Notes: generated from the sequence alone by a model not told the origin. A DNA stretch of 64,000 nt from PALSA-607 sp963737705 (GCA_963737705.1 CAVTTP010000004.1:496001-560000); one strand, 5' to 3'; shown: positions 8,138 to 16,696, numbered from the stretch's first letter. A program made the numbers and translations.

Positions 8138-8692
8138 GTGAGCAGTCTGGTCGTCACCGTGGCGCCGGGTCCTTCGGGAGCCGTGCTCGAGGTGGGCTAT
8201 GCCGCTGGCGGAGCACTTGGGCACTTCGATCCGATCACGGCTCAGCTATTTGTGATCGATCCCCAGGACAGCCTCGCGGTGGCAGCAACGGTTGCGCCGT
8301 ATCTACTCGGCGGTGCTCAGCCACTCGGCATCGTGTCATCGCGGCACGTCGCCGCTGCCGACGTTCTGTGGGCGATTCTGGCGGCGAGCCCCTTCACCTG
8401 GCATCGCTTTGTGCCGCTGCACGATCGGCTGCTGTTCTTTTACTGCCCGCTCGCGCATCTTGCACTTGAGATCGTCGACGACGGTGAGTGCACGGCGGAT
8501 GTCAGTGCGCCGGCTTTCGCGCAGCTCGCTGTCGGACTCGCAGCGATCCCGTTGCGCGACATTGAAGAGCACCCAGACGCGGTTGCCAGCTGGGTGAGCG
8601 CTTTGTGTACGCGGCGTGCAGACAGCAGAGCTGGCGCTGCGCCGGATACCGAGATGCACCGCTCGATGTGGATGCGACTGACGCACGGCTAA
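8138..8692 (+). CDS. Hypothetical protein downstream of sepH (divergent)
   Basis: About 184 residues from the GTG at 8138; the frame is open from a TTG at 8063. The composition is that of a folded globular protein (alternating hydrophobic strands LVVTVAPGPSGAVLEVGY and AQLFVIDPQ, then Ala-rich helices), with no signal peptide or membrane span. It is divergent from sepH and convergent with the adenylate kinase gene. I do not recognise a family. The start is uncertain because no strong ribosome site is present. Confidence 0.6.
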   Translation: MSSLVVTVAPGPSGAVLEVGYAAGGALGHFDPITAQLFVIDPQDSLAVAATVAPYLLGGAQPLGIVSSRHVAAADVLWAILAASPFTWHRFVPLHDRLLFFYCPLAHLALEIVDDGECTADVSAPAFAQLAVGLAAIPLRDIEEHPDAVASWVSALCTRRADSRAGAAPDTEMHRSMWMRLTHG

Positions 8693-8703
8693 TCGAAAGC
8701 GCG

Positions 8704-9285
8704 CTAACTTCCCTTTGTTTTCAAGGGTTCGAGCGCGGCCAACACAACATCGGTGACCTCGTCGACCGGCTTCGATGCATCGATGCGGATCAACAGTTGT
8801 TGGCCGCGGTAGTGGTCAATCAGCGGGGCGGTCGCGGCGGCGTAGACGTCGATGCGGTGCCGGGCGACTGCATCGATGTCGTCGACACGGCCTTCCGCCA
8901 GCGCACGACTGCGGGTACGTCGCAGCAGCTCGGCGTCCTCGACGTCGAACCACACGGCCGCGTCGGGTGCGCCACCTAACTCCGCCGCATACGCCGACAG
9001 TTCGCGCGCCTGTGCGACATTGCGAGGAAATCCGTCGAGTACGTAGCCGCCACTGGTCAGTGCTGCCTGCAGGGGCGCTCGCAGGACTTCAAGCATCAGC
9101 TCGTCGGGCACCAGGTCACCGGCCGCCAGGTCGTCGGCAACTCGCTTGCCAAGCTCGGTCCCAGCGGCCACCTCCTTGCGCAAGATCTCTCCTGAGGACA
9201 GGTAGCTGACCCCATACCGAGCCGCAATGCGGCGGCCCTGGGTGCCCTTGCCCGAGGCGGGTGGGCCGATCAGCAGGACGTGCAC
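8704..9285 (-). CDS. adk: Adenylate kinase family protein
   Basis: 193 residues from a GTG at 9285. The P-loop GPPASGKGTQ is at residues 7-16, the NMP-binding DGFPRN motif near 84-89, and the RRTRSRALAEGRVDD segment replaces a zinc-binding LID, giving the short form. The enzyme converts ATP + AMP to 2 ADP. In most actinobacteria adk sits next to secY and map in the ribosomal-protein cluster; this gene is next to ferrochelatase instead, so it may be a second copy or a nucleoside-monophosphate kinase of related specificity. The start is 48 bases from the divergent ferrochelatase start. Confidence 0.85.
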   Translation of the reverse strand: MHVLLIGPPASGKGTQGRRIAARYGVSYLSSGEILRKEVAAGTELGKRVADDLAAGDLVPDELMLEVLRAPLQAALTSGGYVLDGFPRNVAQARELSAYAAELGGAPDAAVWFDVEDAELLRRTRSRALAEGRVDDIDAVARHRIDVYAAATAPLIDHYRGQQLLIRIDASKPVDEVTDVVLAALEPLKTKGS

Positions 9286-9333
9286 GCTGGAGCCTTTCGT
9301 CGGTCAGCCGTCGGCAACTGGGAAGATCGAAAG

Positions 9334-10455
9334 ATGCGACCCTATGACGCCGTGCTCCTCGTCTCATTCGGTGGTCCCGAAGGGCCCGAGGACGTGATGC
9401 CGTTTCTGGAGAATGTGACGGCCGGTCGCGGGGTGCCTCGCGAGCGGCTGGTCGACGTTGCCCAGCACTACTACCGCGTGGGCGGCGTGAGCCCCATCAA
9501 CGGCCAGAACCGGGCACTGCTCGCCGCGCTCCGTGACGAGTTCGATGAGCACGGGGTCGCGTTGCCTTTGTATTGGGCAAACCGGCATTGGGCGCCGATG
9601 CTGCCCGACGTGCTCGCGCAGATGCGCGACGACGGCGTGACCAACGCGATTGCGTTCCTGACCTCTGCCTACGCAAGCTATTCCAGCTGCCGTCAGTACC
9701 TCGACGCTATCGAGCAGGCCCGCGCAGAAGTCGGTGCGGGCGCTCCGACTGTCGATCGACTCCGGCAGTACTTCAACCATCCAGGGTTTATCGAGCCCAT
9801 GATCGCTGGCGTCGAAGCGGCGCTGCAGCAACTACCTAGCGAATACCAAGACGACGCCCCGCTCGCGTTCGTCGCGCATTCCATCCCATCGGCGATGGAG
9901 GTAACGAGTGGTCCGACTGGCGACGCCTACACAACCCAACTCGCTGAGGCGATCCGCCTCGTGACCGAGGGAGTCGGGGGCCGTCACTCGGCAACGCTGT
10001 CTTTCTGCAGTCGCAGCGGCTCACCGTCGGTGCCCTGGCTGGAGCCCGATATCGGTGACCGCCTTACTGAGCTGGCACAGGACGGCGCGCGGGCCGTGGT
10101 CGTCGTCCCGATCGGCTTCGTGTCCGATCACATGGAGGTTGCGTACGACCTCGACACCGAGGCCGCCGAAACGGCTGCCCACCTCGGTCTGGCGTTTGTC
10201 CGGTCGGCAACAGTAGGCACCGCGCCGGCGTTCGTTTCGATGGTGCGCGAGTTGGTTCTCGAGCGCATGGGTGAGGTTCCGGCGCGCGCGTTGGGAACTC
10301 TGGGGCCAGCGCAAGACCGGTGCCCGGCCGACTGTTGCCGCGCGCGAGTCGAGGCGCCTCCAAGTGACACGCCTCCAAGTAGTGACACGCCTCCAAGTGA
10401 CACGCCTCCAAGTGACACGCCTCCAAGTGACAGGGGGGTGCCCGATGGCCGATGA
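9334..10455 (+). CDS. hemH: Coproporphyrin III ferrochelatase
   Basis: 373 residues from the ATG at 9334, with GGAAG upstream. Family signature at the start (LLVSFGGPEGPEDVMPFLENVT), catalytic His182 in AHSIPSAM and Glu268 in SDHMEVAYD. Four Cys fit the [2Fe-2S] ligands known in actinobacterial enzymes: Cys119 in SSCRQY and a C-terminal CPADCC (330, 334, 335). It inserts Fe2+ into coproporphyrin III in the route completed by cgoX and chdC at 37-39 kb. The protein ends in an unusual Pro/Ser/Asp/Thr tail (five PPSDT-type repeats) after the cluster. It overlaps the next gene by 11 bases. Confidence 0.95.
   Translation: MRPYDAVLLVSFGGPEGPEDVMPFLENVTAGRGVPRERLVDVAQHYYRVGGVSPINGQNRALLAALRDEFDEHGVALPLYWANRHWAPMLPDVLAQMRDDGVTNAIAFLTSAYASYSSCRQYLDAIEQARAEVGAGAPTVDRLRQYFNHPGFIEPMIAGVEAALQQLPSEYQDDAPLAFVAHSIPSAMEVTSGPTGDAYTTQLAEAIRLVTEGVGGRHSATLSFCSRSGSPSVPWLEPDIGDRLTELAQDGARAVVVVPIGFVSDHMEVAYDLDTEAAETAAHLGLAFVRSATVGTAPAFVSMVRELVLERMGEVPARALGTLGPAQDRCPADCCRARVEAPPSDTPPSSDTPPSDTPPSDTPPSDRGVPDGR
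10356..10433 (+). repeat. Five tandem 15-bp units at 3' end of ferrochelatase gene
   Basis: The unit GCCTCCAAGTGACAC begins at 10356, 10371, 10389, 10404 and 10419. The second copy has a three-base insertion (AGT) and the last has one change at its end. All are in frame and encode Pro-Pro-Ser-Asp-Thr. Near-identity at the DNA level suggests recent slippage expansion. Confidence 0.95.
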
Positions 10456-11248
10456 GTCAACGGCGCAGCTGCTTGACCTCGCCATCACGGCTGCTCGGAT
10501 CGCCGGCGATTTCCTGATCGACTCGCGGCCGGCTGATCTTGTGGTGGCAACGAAGTCCACTCCCACGGATGTGGTGACGCAGATGGACACCGCCGCGGAG
10601 CGGTTGATCGCGAGCACGATCAAAGCGAGCCGCCCCGACGACGCCATGCTTGGCGAGGAAGGCCAGGGCGGCGGGGCAAGTGGTGGCAGCCGGGTTCGCT
10701 GGATCGTCGACCCGATCGACGGCACCGTGAATTATCTGTACGGCCTTCCCCAGTGGGCGGTCTCGATCGCGGCAGAGGTCGGCGGCGTTGTTGTTGCGGG
10801 CGCGGTGTTTGACCCGAGCAAGGATGAAATGTTCACGGTCGAGCGAGGCAATGGTGCCCGGCTCAACGGTGTGCAGATCTTTGTGTCGACCTGTTCCGAA
10901 CTCTCGCAGGCCTTGGTTGGTACCGGCTTTGGCTATGACGCGTCGCGACGGGCGCGGCAGGCACAGGTTCTCACCGGGGTGTTACCGCTAGTCCGGGACA
11001 TTCGCCGGCTCGGCGCCGCGTCCCTCGACCTCTGTGCCGTGGCATGTGGCCGACTCGACGGCTACTTCGAGCGCGGGCTCAACCTGTGGGACCACGCGGC
11101 CGCCGGGTTGGTGGCAGCGGAAGCCGGTGCACGGGTCGAGGGTCTCCACGGTCGACCGGCGGACGGCGATTTGCTGGTTGCTGCAACTCCCGGGGTCTTT
11201 CGTGCGTTACATGACCTGGTGGCTGAGCTTGGCGCGGATCACGACTGA
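10445..11248 (+). CDS. Inositol monophosphatase family protein (SuhB-like)
   Basis: 267 residues from the ATG at 10445, which follows AGGGGGG and lies inside the ferrochelatase 3' end. Metal-site motifs of the family are present: EE at GEEGQ, WIVDPIDGTVNY (Asp-Pro-x-Asp-Gly-Thr), and the C-terminal LNLWDHAAAGLVAAEAG. The enzyme is a Mg2+-dependent, Li+-sensitive type sugar-phosphate phosphatase, with inositol-1-phosphate, histidinol phosphate or FBP as possible substrates. Position next to the DUF4193-dut block matches that of suhB in mycobacteria as I recall it. Substrate not determined by sequence. Confidence 0.9.
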   Translation: MADESTAQLLDLAITAARIAGDFLIDSRPADLVVATKSTPTDVVTQMDTAAERLIASTIKASRPDDAMLGEEGQGGGASGGSRVRWIVDPIDGTVNYLYGLPQWAVSIAAEVGGVVVAGAVFDPSKDEMFTVERGNGARLNGVQIFVSTCSELSQALVGTGFGYDASRRARQAQVLTGVLPLVRDIRRLGAASLDLCAVACGRLDGYFERGLNLWDHAAAGLVAAEAGARVEGLHGRPADGDLLVAATPGVFRALHDLVAELGADHD

Positions 11249-11739
11249 CCCCGCCGGGTGATCAAACCGCCGTCTGATGGAACGGCCGGTGAAAGTTTGT
11301 CGAACGTTTCTGCGGTGCATTGCGTGTTGCTGGCGGGACGCCCACGGTGTTGCCTACGCGTGTTGTTGCCAGAAGCCCTCAGGTTGGGCTGACGGCGAGC
11401 CGATGTGCACGCCGACGACGCAAAATCGGCTTCGGTTTCGCACCGTCAGGCGGGCATGATTGGAACGCACATAACTGGGCATACCGGACGAACCCGTATG
11501 ACAGCGGGCGGCAGTTGGGGACGGCTAGGGGTCGGTGCGGCGGGTCGCAAGCCCGCGGCGGCGAAGATGCGGCACAATCTGCGCGCCAGCGGGCACAAGT
11601 TGGGGGAGTTGAGCGTTACACTCCGCGCCGCAGCCCGCGGATCGCTGACCGTCGAGAGACGGACGCCAGGCGACCCTGCGGATAGCGCGACCGGAACGGC
11701 ACAAGCACGACCGAGGATGACGAGGCACCGGAGGTTCCC
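11249..11739. other. Gene-free stretch before DUF4193
   Basis: About 490 bases with no convincing coding frame on either strand; the open frames here have shadow-like composition. A GCGGGTCGCAAGCCCGC inverted repeat lies near 11536-11552. This region presumably carries the promoter of the DUF4193 gene, but I could not pick a -35/-10 pair with confidence. In mycobacteria a secreted-protein gene (Cei) sits here; it is absent. Confidence 0.5.
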
Positions 11740-12039
11740 ATGGCGACCGATTACGACACCCCGCGCAAGGTTGACGAGGACCTTGGTGAAGACAGTCTTG
11801 AAGAGCTGAAAGCACGCCGAGCCGACAGGCAAGGTGGCGTCTTTGAAGGCGACGAGGCGGATCTCGCTGAATCCTTCGAACTGCCTGGCGCGGACCTTTC
11901 GAACGAGGAACTCTCGCTGCGGGTGCTCCCACGGCAAGCAGACGAGTTCACCTGCACGCGTTGCTTCCTGGTGCACCACCGCAGTCAGCTAGCGACGAGT
12001 GCGGGCAGCCAGATGGTGTGTAGAGAGTGCGCCGCGTAA
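11740..12039 (+). CDS. DUF4193 zinc-ribbon-like protein
   Basis: 99 residues with the DUF4193 start MATDYDTPRK and SLEELKARRADRQ; GGAGG sits six bases before the ATG. The N-terminus is acidic and probably disordered. The C-terminus has two Cys pairs, CTRC and CREC, separated by about 25 residues, which could bind one zinc. The family is confined to actinobacteria and uncharacterised. A strong hairpin terminator follows the stop. Confidence 0.9.
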   Translation: MATDYDTPRKVDEDLGEDSLEELKARRADRQGGVFEGDEADLAESFELPGADLSNEELSLRVLPRQADEFTCTRCFLVHHRSQLATSAGSQMVCRECAA

Positions 12040-12056
12040 GTAGCAGCGAGACAGCA

Positions 12057-12096
12057 GGGCGACCGGTGCGAAAGCATCCGGTCGCCCTCTTTCGTT
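12057..12096 (+). terminator. Rho-independent terminator after DUF4193
   Basis: GGGCGACCGG (12057-12066) pairs with CCGGTCGCCC (12078-12087). The inner TGC/GCA stem closes a GAAA tetraloop, and TCTTTCGTTT follows. It lies between convergent genes and may serve both strands. Confidence 0.85.
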
Positions 12097-12109
12097 TCAG
12101 GGGCGGGTC

Positions 12110-12439
12110 TTACCTACTTGGGGGTTCCTCGCTGACCTTTTCCCACGTCCCTTCCGCCCGCCGGCTCGCGAGCAGCCGGGCGATGGTCACGGACGTGGCC
12201 GACAGCGCGGTCCAGGCGACGGCCTCGGTCCATTTCACGTCGGGTGACTTGGTGTCCGTCGGCGGCTTCTTGCCAGTGGCCTTCACCCAGATGCGGTTGA
12301 CCACGATGCCGGCGATACGGGCGGCGATGGTCGCCGCAACGGCTGAATAAAGCTTGCGGGCGATCGTTTCCGGCCGTCCACCTGCTGGCGCGTCCTCGCC
12401 CTCGTCGTCCGCAGTCTGCGCTTGTTTGGGTTTGCTCAT
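12110..12439 (-). CDS. DUF4235 membrane-associated protein
   Basis: 109 residues from the ATG at 12439, which overlaps the stop of the upstream DUF3093 gene as ATGA. After an acidic N-terminus come two helical segments (IARKLYSAVAATIAARIAGIVVNRIW and AVAWTALSATSVTIARLLASR region) typical of DUF4235, with the conserved KKPP between them. Likely a small inner-membrane protein of unknown role. It shares the convergent terminator with DUF4193. Confidence 0.85.
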   Translation of the reverse strand: MSKPKQAQTADDEGEDAPAGGRPETIARKLYSAVAATIAARIAGIVVNRIWVKATGKKPPTDTKSPDVKWTEAVAWTALSATSVTIARLLASRRAEGTWEKVSEEPPSR

Positions 12440-12937
12440 AGCTCCGCCTTCGCATAGCGAACGAATTCCAGTGCGGCGACCAACTCCGAAGGTCGACGGG
12501 TCGCTACTACCCAATACGGGGTCGTGTCGTTCATGTCGTCGACCTCGATTTGCACAGCCGTCTTGATCCACGGTCGCAGTGACAATCCGGCGTCGGCCCG
12601 AAGTCCCGGCCCGAGCAGCCGGTGGCGCGCTCGCTGCGTCGAGCGCGCGGGCACGACCGATGTGCGCGGCCGCAAGGGCTGCCTTTCCCGCTCGCAGGCC
12701 GGATTCGTCGACGTCGACAGTCGAGCGTCCGAGCAGTACCAGGAACGCTGCTTCGAGGGCGAGCGTCACGATCAGGCAACCGATGGCCAACGCCCACGTC
12801 GGGTGTTGGTTCGACATCTCCGGCCCCATGACCACGACCGCCTCGGTCGTCGGTACCGCGATCACCGCGCCGACGACCGACCACCACCACGGCACCGTTC
12901 GACGCTCGTGGAACTGCAGTCTCGGCGGGTTCGGCAC
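12436..12937 (-). CDS. DUF3093 membrane protein, interrupted by a frameshift
   Basis: The N-terminal part reads from the GTG at 12937 (MPNPPRLQFHERRTVPWWW, two membrane segments, then VDVDESGLRAGKAALAAAHI). The conserved C-terminal part (ADAGLSLRPWIKTAVQIEVDD, TPYWVVATRRPSELVAAL) is in another frame and ends at the TGA at 12436, which overlaps the DUF4235 ATG. The switch is near the GCGCGC at 12625-12630. The total of 502 bases equals 167 codons plus stop and one extra base, so removing one base restores the gene. Either a sequence error or a recent mutation. DUF3093 function is unknown; the gene next to dut is conserved in actinobacteria. Confidence 0.8.
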
Positions 12938-13008
12938 AGACGCAAGGCTACGCAGCAGGGCGCGCTGGAGATAAGCCTGCCCGGCTCAGGGTCCGTCGTC
13001 GGCCGGTA

Positions 13009-13639
13009 GTGTCGCCCTTCGTGAATACGAACGCCGGTGCGCAGCGTCCACCTTCGGGCCTCCTGCCTCCGCTGGCATTGCCGGAAGACTTGCGGCCAGC
13101 GACCCCGGCGCCCGACGCGCCTGCACCTGGCACAACTCTTGGTCCGCACTACGCGCGGTGCTACGGCTGCGGTGTCGCGCAGCCGGCGGGGTTGCACATG
13201 ACCTTCACCGTCGGCGAAGACGTAGAAGTCATTTCGGAGTTCGTCGTCACCGAAGACCACGAGGGCGCCGCGGGTCTCGCGCATGGCGGCCTACTGACCG
13301 CTGCCCTCGACGAAACGCAGGGCACCTTGCTTTGGGTCCTGCGGATGCCCGCGGTCACAGCGCGGCTCGAAACCGATTTCCTTGCCCCGGTGCCGGTGGG
13401 GTCGATCGTGCGGATCGAGGCGCGCTGCCTCGGGCTGGCCGGCCGGAAGATCTACACGAGCGCCGAGGGTCGCTTGGTCGCCCGATCATGGCGACACCGA
13501 CGGCGTCGTCGCGATTCGTTCATCGGCCTTGTTCGTCACCGTGCCGGTCGAGCATTTCACTGTGTACGGCCGGCCCGATTTGGTCGAAGCGTCACTGAAC
13601 CGCGGCAGCGACACATCGGGTGTCGGAGTGAACCCATGA
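13009..13639 (+). CDS. PaaI-family hotdog thioesterase, interrupted by a frameshift
   Basis: The first part (from GTG 13009, or GTG 13021) carries the hotdog core: HYARCYGCG, HGGLLTAALDETQG with the catalytic-type HGG, and VTARLETDFLAPVPVG. Near 13474-13480 (TTGGTCG) the frame breaks. The continuation SPDHGDTDGVVAIRSSALFVTV is one base over and ends at the TGA at 13637, which overlaps the dut ATG (ATGA). The length of 631 bases is one more than a multiple of three, so a single extra base explains it. Expected reaction is hydrolysis of an acyl-CoA thioester; substrate unknown. Confidence 0.8.
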
Positions 13640-14259
13640 ACGACCTGCCTGTGCTCGTGATGCGGTTGCGCCCCGACGTCCCGCTGCCGTCGTACGCATA
13701 CCCCGGCGACGCCGGCGCTGACTTGGTCACCACCGAGGCCGCCGAGCTCGCCCCTGGTGAGCGCATGGTGTTGCCGACCGGCATCGCGATCGCACTGCCT
13801 GACGGCTACGCGGCCTTCGTGCATCCGCGGTCCGGCCTCGCTGCGCGCTGCGGGGTTGCGCTCGTCAACGCCCCAGGCACGATCGATGCGGGGTACCGTG
13901 GCGAGATCAAGGTGATCGTGGTGAACCTCGACCCGCGAGAGCCGGTCCGGCTCGCGGTGGGCGACCGGATCGCCCAGCTGGTGATCCAACGGGTCGAACA
14001 CGCCACGTTCCACGAGGTCAGTGAGTTGCCCGGCTCCGACCGAGGCGCCGCAGGCCACGGCTCCAGCGGCGGCTTCAGCCACGTCGTGGTGCCCGAACGC
14101 GACAAGCGGAGGTTCGTGATGGCATTCGGGCGAGGCAAGAAAGACAAGAACGGCCCGGCGGCGGACGTCGACGACGAAGCCGTAGCAGAAGCCGACGGGA
14201 CGCCGAGTGGTGACGCGGCGCTCGACTCTGCGGCCATCGACGACAGCCCCGGTTCGTGA
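13636..14259 (+). CDS. dut: dUTP diphosphatase, reads on into DUF3710
   Basis: The ATG at 13636 overlaps the thioesterase stop. All trimeric dUTPase motifs are present: PGDAGADL, HPRSGLA, GVALVNAPGTIDAGYRGEI, GDRIAQLV, and a motif 5 variant (DRGAAGHGSSGG). The enzyme hydrolyses dUTP to dUMP + PPi. The dUTPase domain ends near 14090, yet the frame has no stop until 14257-14259. Its last 46 codons are really the start of DUF3710 (MAFGRGKKDKN at 14119). In the +1 frame a TGA at 14117 overlaps the DUF3710 ATG, so one extra base near the end may have removed the normal stop. A true fusion is less likely. Confidence 0.85.
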   Translation: MNDLPVLVMRLRPDVPLPSYAYPGDAGADLVTTEAAELAPGERMVLPTGIAIALPDGYAAFVHPRSGLAARCGVALVNAPGTIDAGYRGEIKVIVVNLDPREPVRLAVGDRIAQLVIQRVEHATFHEVSELPGSDRGAAGHGSSGGFSHVVVPERDKRRFVMAFGRGKKDKNGPAADVDDEAVAEADGTPSGDAALDSAAIDDSPGS

Positions 14260-14884
14260 TCGGCGTCCGCTCGACGACGAGGAAGCCGGCGGCGACGGGT
14301 CGATGCCACGACTCGACCTCGGGTGCCTACGCGTGCCCGTGCTGCCCGGCACCGAAGTTCGCGTGGAGATGAACGAAGCGCAGCAGCCGATCGCCGCCAC
14401 GATCGTGCATGGCACCAATTCGCTGCAGGTGCTGGCTTTTGCGGCTCCGCGCAACGGCGGCATATGGGACGAGGTGCGAACCGAGATTGCCGAATCGGTG
14501 CGCGCAGACGGCGGCCAGGCCGACGAGACAGAAACAGAGTTCGGGACCGAGCTGCACACGCATGTCCGCGCTGAGGTCACGCCGGGTCAAGTGACCGAAC
14601 AGCAGCTGCGGTTTGTCGGTTTCGACGGGCCGCGCTGGTTCTTGCGAGGCGTATTCAGCGGTCCTGCTGCGACGCATCCGGCGCAAGCAGAGGTACTGGA
14701 AACGGTCCTGACCAGCGTCGTCGTGGTGCGCGGTACCGATCCGATGGCACCGCGCGATCCGCTGCAGTTGCGGCTGCCTCGCGAAGCGTCGGCGGCGCGC
14801 GAAGGTGCCGACGGCGACGAGGCCGGCGGCAAGCCAGTTCTCGAATTGCCGCCGCGTGGCCGCGAGATCACTGAGACCCGCTGA
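14119..14884 (+). CDS. DUF3710 protein, interrupted by a frameshift
   Basis: The ATG at 14119 has GGAGG upstream. The acidic N-terminus (MAFGRGKKDKNGPAADVDDE) lies in the dut frame. After CCCC at 14247-14250 the conserved domain continues one base over: MPRLDLGCLRVPVLPGTEVRV, NSLQVLAFAAPRNGGIWDEVR, GPRWFLRGVFSGPAA, and LPREASAAREG near the end. Removing one C joins the two parts, and 766 bases equals 765 plus one. DUF3710 genes regularly follow dut in actinobacteria and are uncharacterised. Followed 17 bases later by the OB-fold gene. Confidence 0.85.
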
Positions 14885-14901
14885 CGGGTATCCTTTTAGC
14901 C

Positions 14902-15351
14902 ATGAAGGAGTCCGAAGCGGTCGCGGCACCCGACTCAGGTAGTAGTGCAGGTGAGTCAGCGACGGCTGTCGAAGAGGCGGCTTCGCCCGGTGTGTTGCGC
15001 CGGGCGCTGCACCGGCTGACGACCCCTGAGCATGTCCTTGAGGCCGAGAACCGCCAGGAGCAGTCGCTCGAAAGCGGCGGCACGCCCGTCCACCGTTGCC
15101 AGGACCGATCGCAGGTGTGCGTCGTCGGCATGTTGCGTACGGTCACGATCCAGCCGCGCGGCGGATCGCCGTCCCTCCAAGCAGAATTGTGGGACGGTTC
15201 CGGCTCGGTCGACGTCGTGTGGATCGGCCGGCGTCGCATCGCCGGTATCGAACCCGGCCGAGTGCTCAAGGCCCAAGGTCGGATGACGCAACGCGACGGT
15301 CGTCGGGTGATGTTCAACCCCCGCTACGAATTGCGTCCGTCCGGCTCGTAA
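14902..15351 (+). CDS. OB-fold nucleic-acid-binding protein
   Basis: 149 residues from the ATG at 14902. Residues 1-70 are acidic and variable. The C-terminal half is an OB fold: VCVVGMLRTVTIQPRG, LQAELWDGSGSVDVVWIGRR, GIEPGRVLKAQGRMT, and FNPRYEL. It matches the OB-fold protein that follows DUF3710 in the conserved dut block (Rv2694c position as I recall). Probably binds nucleic acid; partner unknown. It is convergent with the TrkA pair. Confidence 0.85.
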   Translation: MKESEAVAAPDSGSSAGESATAVEEAASPGVLRRALHRLTTPEHVLEAENRQEQSLESGGTPVHRCQDRSQVCVVGMLRTVTIQPRGGSPSLQAELWDGSGSVDVVWIGRRRIAGIEPGRVLKAQGRMTQRDGRRVMFNPRYELRPSGS

Positions 15352-15368
15352 AGGCCGCAGCTCGGCTG

Positions 15369-16031
15369 TTACTCGCCGTGCAGCAGGAGCGCGCGCAACT
15401 CGTCTTCAACGTCAGGCGACGCCACGAACAACAACTCGTCGCCGCCCTCGAGCGGATCGTCGGAGCTCGGCACGATGACGCGGCCGTCACGCAAGATGAC
15501 GACCAGCGCGCTGTCGGCAGGCCAAGGCACTGAGCCCACCCGTTGCCCGACATAGCGTCCGGTCGGCGGCAGGGTGAATTCGACGAGATTTGCCTGGCCC
15601 TGCCGAAACGTCATGAGCCGAACGAGGTCGCCGACGCTGACCGCTTCCTCGACAAGTGCGGAAAGCAGACGGGGCGTCGACACCGCGACGTCGACCCCCC
15701 ACGACTCGTCGAACAACCACTCGTTCACCGGGTCGTTCACCCGGGCGACCACCCTCGGGACGCCGTACTCGGTCTTCGCGAGCAGCGATACGACGAGGTT
15801 GACCTTGTCGTCGCCGGTGGCCGCGACTGCGACTTGGCAGCGTTCGAGCCCGAGTTCGTCGAGGTTGGCGATCTCGCAGGCGTCGGCGAGTACCCACTCG
15901 GCGCCCGGAATGGCATCGACGTCGATCGCCCGGCTGTCCTTGTCGATGACAAGCACCTCGTGACCGTTCTCGACGAGCTCGGCGGCGATCGATCGCCCGA
16001 CTGCACCGGCTCCAGCAATAGCGACCCGCAT
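15369..16031 (-). CDS. TrkA-type K+ channel regulatory subunit (CeoC-like)
   Basis: 220 residues with an RCK-N Rossmann domain (MRVAIAGAGAVGRSIAAEL, then VLVIDKD) and an RCK-C domain (FTLPPTGRYVGQRV, GDELLFVASPDVEDELRALL). It should bind NAD(H) or ATP and gate a K+ uptake channel. Its ATG overlaps the stop of the upstream paralogue by one base (TGATG), so the two form a unit like ceoB-ceoC of mycobacteria. No channel subunit (TrkH) is in the window. Confidence 0.9.
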   Translation of the reverse strand: MRVAIAGAGAVGRSIAAELVENGHEVLVIDKDSRAIDVDAIPGAEWVLADACEIANLDELGLERCQVAVAATGDDKVNLVVSLLAKTEYGVPRVVARVNDPVNEWLFDESWGVDVAVSTPRLLSALVEEAVSVGDLVRLMTFRQGQANLVEFTLPPTGRYVGQRVGSVPWPADSALVVILRDGRVIVPSSDDPLEGGDELLFVASPDVEDELRALLLHGE

Positions 16032-16696
16032 CAGCCGTTCTCCTCCGGAGGTGCGGCCAGCACGGCGATCGCCTTGTCGGTCTCTTTGTCGCGCACGATG
16101 ATGTTCAGCAGGTCGCCCTCTTGGAACACGGTGTCAGGGGTTGGCAGCACGCCCTCGCCGAAGCGGGTCACGAACGCCACCCGGATGCCGGCAGCGGTCT
16201 CGATCTCAGACAGCCGCCGTCCGATCCAGCCCGTGGCGACATGCACCTCGGCCAGCTGAACAGTGCCCGTCGGGTCGCGCCACAGCGCCTGGGCGCCCTC
16301 TTGGAGTACCCGGCGCAGCATCTGGTCGGCGGTCCATTTCACGGTCGCGACCGTGGGAATGCCGAGGCGTTCGTAGATTTCTGCCCGGCGGATGTCATAG
16401 ATCCGGGCGACGACGTTCTCGACGCCGAAGGTCTCGCGAGCCACCCGCGCCGCGATGATGTTGGAGTTGTCGCCGCTGCTGACGGCGGCAAATGCCCCCG
16501 CCTGACGGATGCCGGACTCTTCGAGCACGGCGCGTTGCAGGCCAACGCCGTGGATTTTGCGGCCGCGGAAGTGGGGCGGTAGCCGGCGGAACGCGTGTGC
16601 GTCAATGTCGATGATGGCGACGGAGTGCCCGAGTTCCTCGAGGCTGTCCGCCAAGGTCGACCCGACCCGGCCGCATCCCATGATCACGACATGCAC
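16031..16696 (-). CDS. TrkA-type K+ channel regulatory subunit (CeoB-like)
   Basis: 221 residues from the GTG at 16696 (MHVVIMGCGRVGSTLADSL). The Rossmann motif GCGRVGS is followed by the acidic residue at the end of strand 2 (VAIIDID). The RCK-C part is VATGWIGRRLSEIE and PTPDTVFQEGDLLNIIV. It is divergent from a KimA-like K+ importer, separated by 87 bases, so the locus groups two K+ uptake functions. Translation of the downstream paralogue is coupled to it. Confidence 0.9.
   Translation of the reverse strand: MHVVIMGCGRVGSTLADSLEELGHSVAIIDIDAHAFRRLPPHFRGRKIHGVGLQRAVLEESGIRQAGAFAAVSSGDNSNIIAARVARETFGVENVVARIYDIRRAEIYERLGIPTVATVKWTADQMLRRVLQEGAQALWRDPTGTVQLAEVHVATGWIGRRLSEIETAAGIRVAFVTRFGEGVLPTPDTVFQEGDLLNIIVRDKETDKAIAVLAAPPEENG

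Noticed and set aside
10021..10725. Antisense frame with VTWRR repeats opposite the ferrochelatase tail
   Set aside because: It is the reverse translation of the PPSDT repeat; the rest has no gene-like features.
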